Shown here: positions 10,414-12,181 of the stretch, one piece after another
How positions within the stretch are numbered: position 1 is the stretch's first letter
How the letters are laid out: every line of letters begins with the position of its first letter
Assembly (NCBI GenBank): GCA_027310425.1
Contig: DAIDAW010000018.1
Coordinates: forward strand, 1-12,181
Source of the DNA: a bacterium
GTDB taxonomy: Bacteria > Patescibacteriota > Minisyncoccia > UBA6257 > Brennerbacteraceae
DNA: 12,181 bases
Reading direction: 5' to 3'
Translations under genes and position numbers: made by a program
Notes under the pieces: model-generated
The model's input: the letters and a program-made list of their open reading frames with translations, nothing else
What the model was told of the DNA's origin: nothing
The model's database searches: none

Positions 10414-11715
10414 ATGGCGCACCAAATTAAAAAAATTCTCGGCAGGTTTTTCCCGATTCAAAGCATTATCAATTGGTGCTGGCATTTGCCGCAGGAAATC
10501 TTTCTGACATTTCTTTTCGGATTCCCTGGGAGAAAAATGAAAGTGATTGGCGTTGCGGGAACAAAAGGAAAAACAACCACCGCATATTTCATCAGCCAAC
10601 TTTTAGAGGCGAGTGGAGAACGAACAGCGCTCTATTCGACTGCAGCGATAAAAATCGGCGAGAAAGAGCGATTGAACGAATTGAAGATGACAACTCCCGG
10701 AGGGGTGTTTTTGCGCAGATTTTTGCGCGACGCGCGACGCGCCGGCTGTACGTATGTCGTTCTGGAAGTATCGTCGCATGCGCTCAAGCAATTCCGGCTG
10801 TGGGGCATTCCGTTCGTTGCGGTGGTCATCACGAATATGATGCCCGATCACCTGGATTACCATAAAACGGCGCAGGATTATACAATGTCGCATATGCGGA
10901 TGTTCGGCGCGCGCACCCGCGTGACGGTCGTGAACGGCGATGACGAAAATAGCTCCACGTTCGCAAAAATGCGCCGCCGCGTGCTGACGTTCGGCGCGCG
11001 GGAATATAATACATTCCGCATCGCCAATATCTCTTCCACAGAAACCGGCATGTCATTTGACGTGTCATATTACGGCCGCACCGACCATTACAATGTCCCG
11101 TATATCGGAGAGTACAACGCATACAATACGACAGCAGCGCTCGCAACGCTGTACGGGTTGGATATCCCTATTAAAAATCTTTCTGGCGCGGTTTCAAATC
11201 TTATCCCTGCCCCGGGCAGGATGGAAAAAATCCATTCGGATAAAGGATTCGATGTAATCGTTGATTATGCGCATTCGCCGGATTCGTTCGAAAACCTGTT
11301 CAAAGCAATAAAGCCGCTTGCAAAAGGAAAGATTATTGCCGTGACCGGAGCGTGTGGAGACCGCGACGCTAGAGTGCGGCCGAAAATGGGCGAACTGCTT
11401 GCCGAATATTGTGATCAGACGGTGATTACCAACGACGATCCGTATACCGAAGATCCGGAAAAAATAATGAATGAATTGATTTCAGGATTAACAGCGAATC
11501 GCGAATCGCGAATCGCGAATCGCATGATTGAAAATGTGAATTGGTGGAAAATACCTGATCGAAAGTCGGCAATTCAAAAAGGAATCGAGCTTGCGGGATA
11601 TAACGATATGGTGCTGGTGCTGGGCAAGGGTTCGGAACAATGGCAGGTGTTTAAGGACAAAAAAGTCCCGTGGGACGACAGAAAAGTGGTGAAAGAAATT
11701 CTAAAAATAAAATAA
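10414..11715 (+). CDS. murE: MurE-like Mur ligase without the N-terminal uridine-binding domain
   Basis: A 433-residue ATP-dependent amide ligase. P-loop G49-T-K-G-K-T-T55; EVSSHAL (118-124); TNMMPDHLDYH (140-150); IGEYNAYNTTAA (231-242); PGRME (267-271); DYAHSPDS (284-291); GACGDRD then RP (312-323); NDDPYTEDP (340-348); GKGSE (404-408). These place it with MurE, which adds the third amino acid to UDP-MurNAc-dipeptide in peptidoglycan synthesis. About 40 residues precede the P-loop region, against roughly 100 in E. coli MurE, so domain 1 is absent; in its place is an amphipathic stretch (FFPIQSIINWCWHLPQEIFLTFLFG) that may touch the membrane. Two active-site positions differ from E. coli: by my alignment the carbamylated Lys is H160, and the Arg of DNPR is Y344. 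The substrate may therefore differ from meso-diaminopimelate. A 7-nt repeat (11494-11521) lies in the C-terminal domain. Confidence 0.88.
   Translation: MAHQIKKILGRFFPIQSIINWCWHLPQEIFLTFLFGFPGRKMKVIGVAGTKGKTTTAYFISQLLEASGERTALYSTAAIKIGEKERLNELKMTTPGGVFLRRFLRDARRAGCTYVVLEVSSHALKQFRLWGIPFVAVVITNMMPDHLDYHKTAQDYTMSHMRMFGARTRVTVVNGDDENSSTFAKMRRRVLTFGAREYNTFRIANISSTETGMSFDVSYYGRTDHYNVPYIGEYNAYNTTAALATLYGLDIPIKNLSGAVSNLIPAPGRMEKIHSDKGFDVIVDYAHSPDSFENLFKAIKPLAKGKIIAVTGACGDRDARVRPKMGELLAEYCDQTVITNDDPYTEDPEKIMNELISGLTANRESRIANRMIENVNWWKIPDRKSAIQKGIELAGYNDMVLVLGKGSEQWQVFKDKKVPWDDRKVVKEILKIK
11494..11521 (+). repeat. Four-copy tandem repeat GCGAATC inside the Mur ligase gene
   Basis: GCGAATC occurs four times in a row without a mismatch (11494-11500, 11501-11507, 11508-11514, 11515-11521) and a fifth copy starts (GC). 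It codes for A-N-R-E-S-R-I-A-N-R (361-370). Since 7 is not a multiple of 3, gain or loss of one unit shifts the reading frame. Confidence 0.95.
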
Positions 11716-11719
11716 TCGT

Positions 11720-12181
11720 ATGCCCGATATTGTTACCGTTTCCGCGACATCGTTGAACTTGTTTTCTGAATGCGAAAAATGCTTTTGGCTGAAATACAAG
11801 GAAAATATTGCGCGTCCGTCAGGGCCCATGTCCACTTTGCCCAACGGCATGGACTATACGCTCAAGAATTATTATGACGAGTGGCGCAAAAAGGGCGAGT
11901 TGCCGCCGATGCTGAAAGGAAAATTGCCCGGCAAGCTGCTTCCGGATCAGGCGCTCATTTCAGTGCTTCGCTCGCGCAAACTGAATTTTATACACGATGA
12001 ACTCGGCATTAAACTCGAAGGCATGCTCGACGATGCACTGCTTTTGGACAGCGGCGAAATCATTCCTCTCGACAACAAAACCCGCGGGTTTCCCCCGCAG
12101 GAAACGCATGCGTCCCACTTGTTCCAAATGAGCGTGTATACATACCTGCTTGGAAAAAACAACTATAAAACCCGCAACGAA
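11720..12181 (+). CDS. PD-(D/E)XK nuclease-superfamily protein (partial, 3' end off the window)
   Basis: The frame is open from ATG 11720, 4 bp after the Mur ligase stop, to the window edge: 154 residues so far. It begins MPDIVTVSATSLNLFSECEK, then C21-F-W-L, the 'S-x-S-x-L-N-x-F-x-x-C-x-x-C-F-W-L' opening I associate with a Patescibacteria protein of the PD-(D/E)XK_1/Cas4-like group. Core residues: L99-E-G-M-L-D-D105 (the first metal-binding Asp), I115-P-L-D-N-K120 (the D-x-K pair, D118 and K120), and the Q136...Y140 'FQMSVYTYLLG' that follows in the fold. C18 and C21 could be half of a Cas4-like iron-sulfur site; any remaining cysteines would lie beyond the window. There is no other Cas gene or CRISPR array here, so a role in DNA repair or recombination is more likely than adaptation. 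Confidence 0.75.
   Translation, partial: MPDIVTVSATSLNLFSECEKCFWLKYKENIARPSGPMSTLPNGMDYTLKNYYDEWRKKGELPPMLKGKLPGKLLPDQALISVLRSRKLNFIHDELGIKLEGMLDDALLLDSGEIIPLDNKTRGFPPQETHASHLFQMSVYTYLLGKNNYKTRNE

Overview
The window looks like a chromosomal segment of an uncultured Patescibacteria (CPR) bacterium, probably of the Parcubacteria lineage. This is inference from: a short MurE-like Mur ligase without the usual N-terminal uridine-binding domain; a PD-(D/E)XK protein of a type I associate with this phylum; many small one- to four-helix membrane proteins; few Shine-Dalgarno sites; and several start codons 6-8 nt after a -10 box (leaderless pattern). TGA is used as a stop, and ATGA stop/start overlaps occur, so the code is the standard bacterial one, not the Gracilibacteria code.

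Layout. 1-945: the end of an ABC permease and its LolD/MacB-type ATPase, closed by a terminator. 946-1556: about 600 bp with no convincing gene, but with two promoter-structured RNA-terminator units that I read as two candidate non-coding RNAs. 1556-3234, minus strand: a 51-aa one-helix protein, a 144-aa four-helix protein (both with strong AGGAGG/GGAGG sites) and a DsbA-like membrane-anchored oxidoreductase, each with its own promoter and 3' hairpin. 3306-6241, plus strand: a two-helix protein and TspO; a small exported protein; a subtilisin-family secreted protease; and an MscL channel whose start overlaps the protease stop. 6242-6717: a zinc-ribbon protein with a glycine-rich tail, behind a 110-nt leader that can form two exclusive structures. 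6725-9241: an MgtA-type P-type ATPase. 9242-12181: an AI-2E family permease, a 27-aa membrane microprotein, the MurE-like ligase and the start of a PD-(D/E)XK nuclease-fold protein, closely packed.

Most products are envelope proteins: export, disulfide formation, extracellular proteolysis, osmotic release, Mg2+ uptake and wall precursor synthesis. No mobile element, tRNA, rRNA or CRISPR array was seen. The least explained parts are the two candidate RNAs, the bistable leader, and a 7-nt tandem repeat inside the Mur ligase gene whose copy number sets the reading frame.
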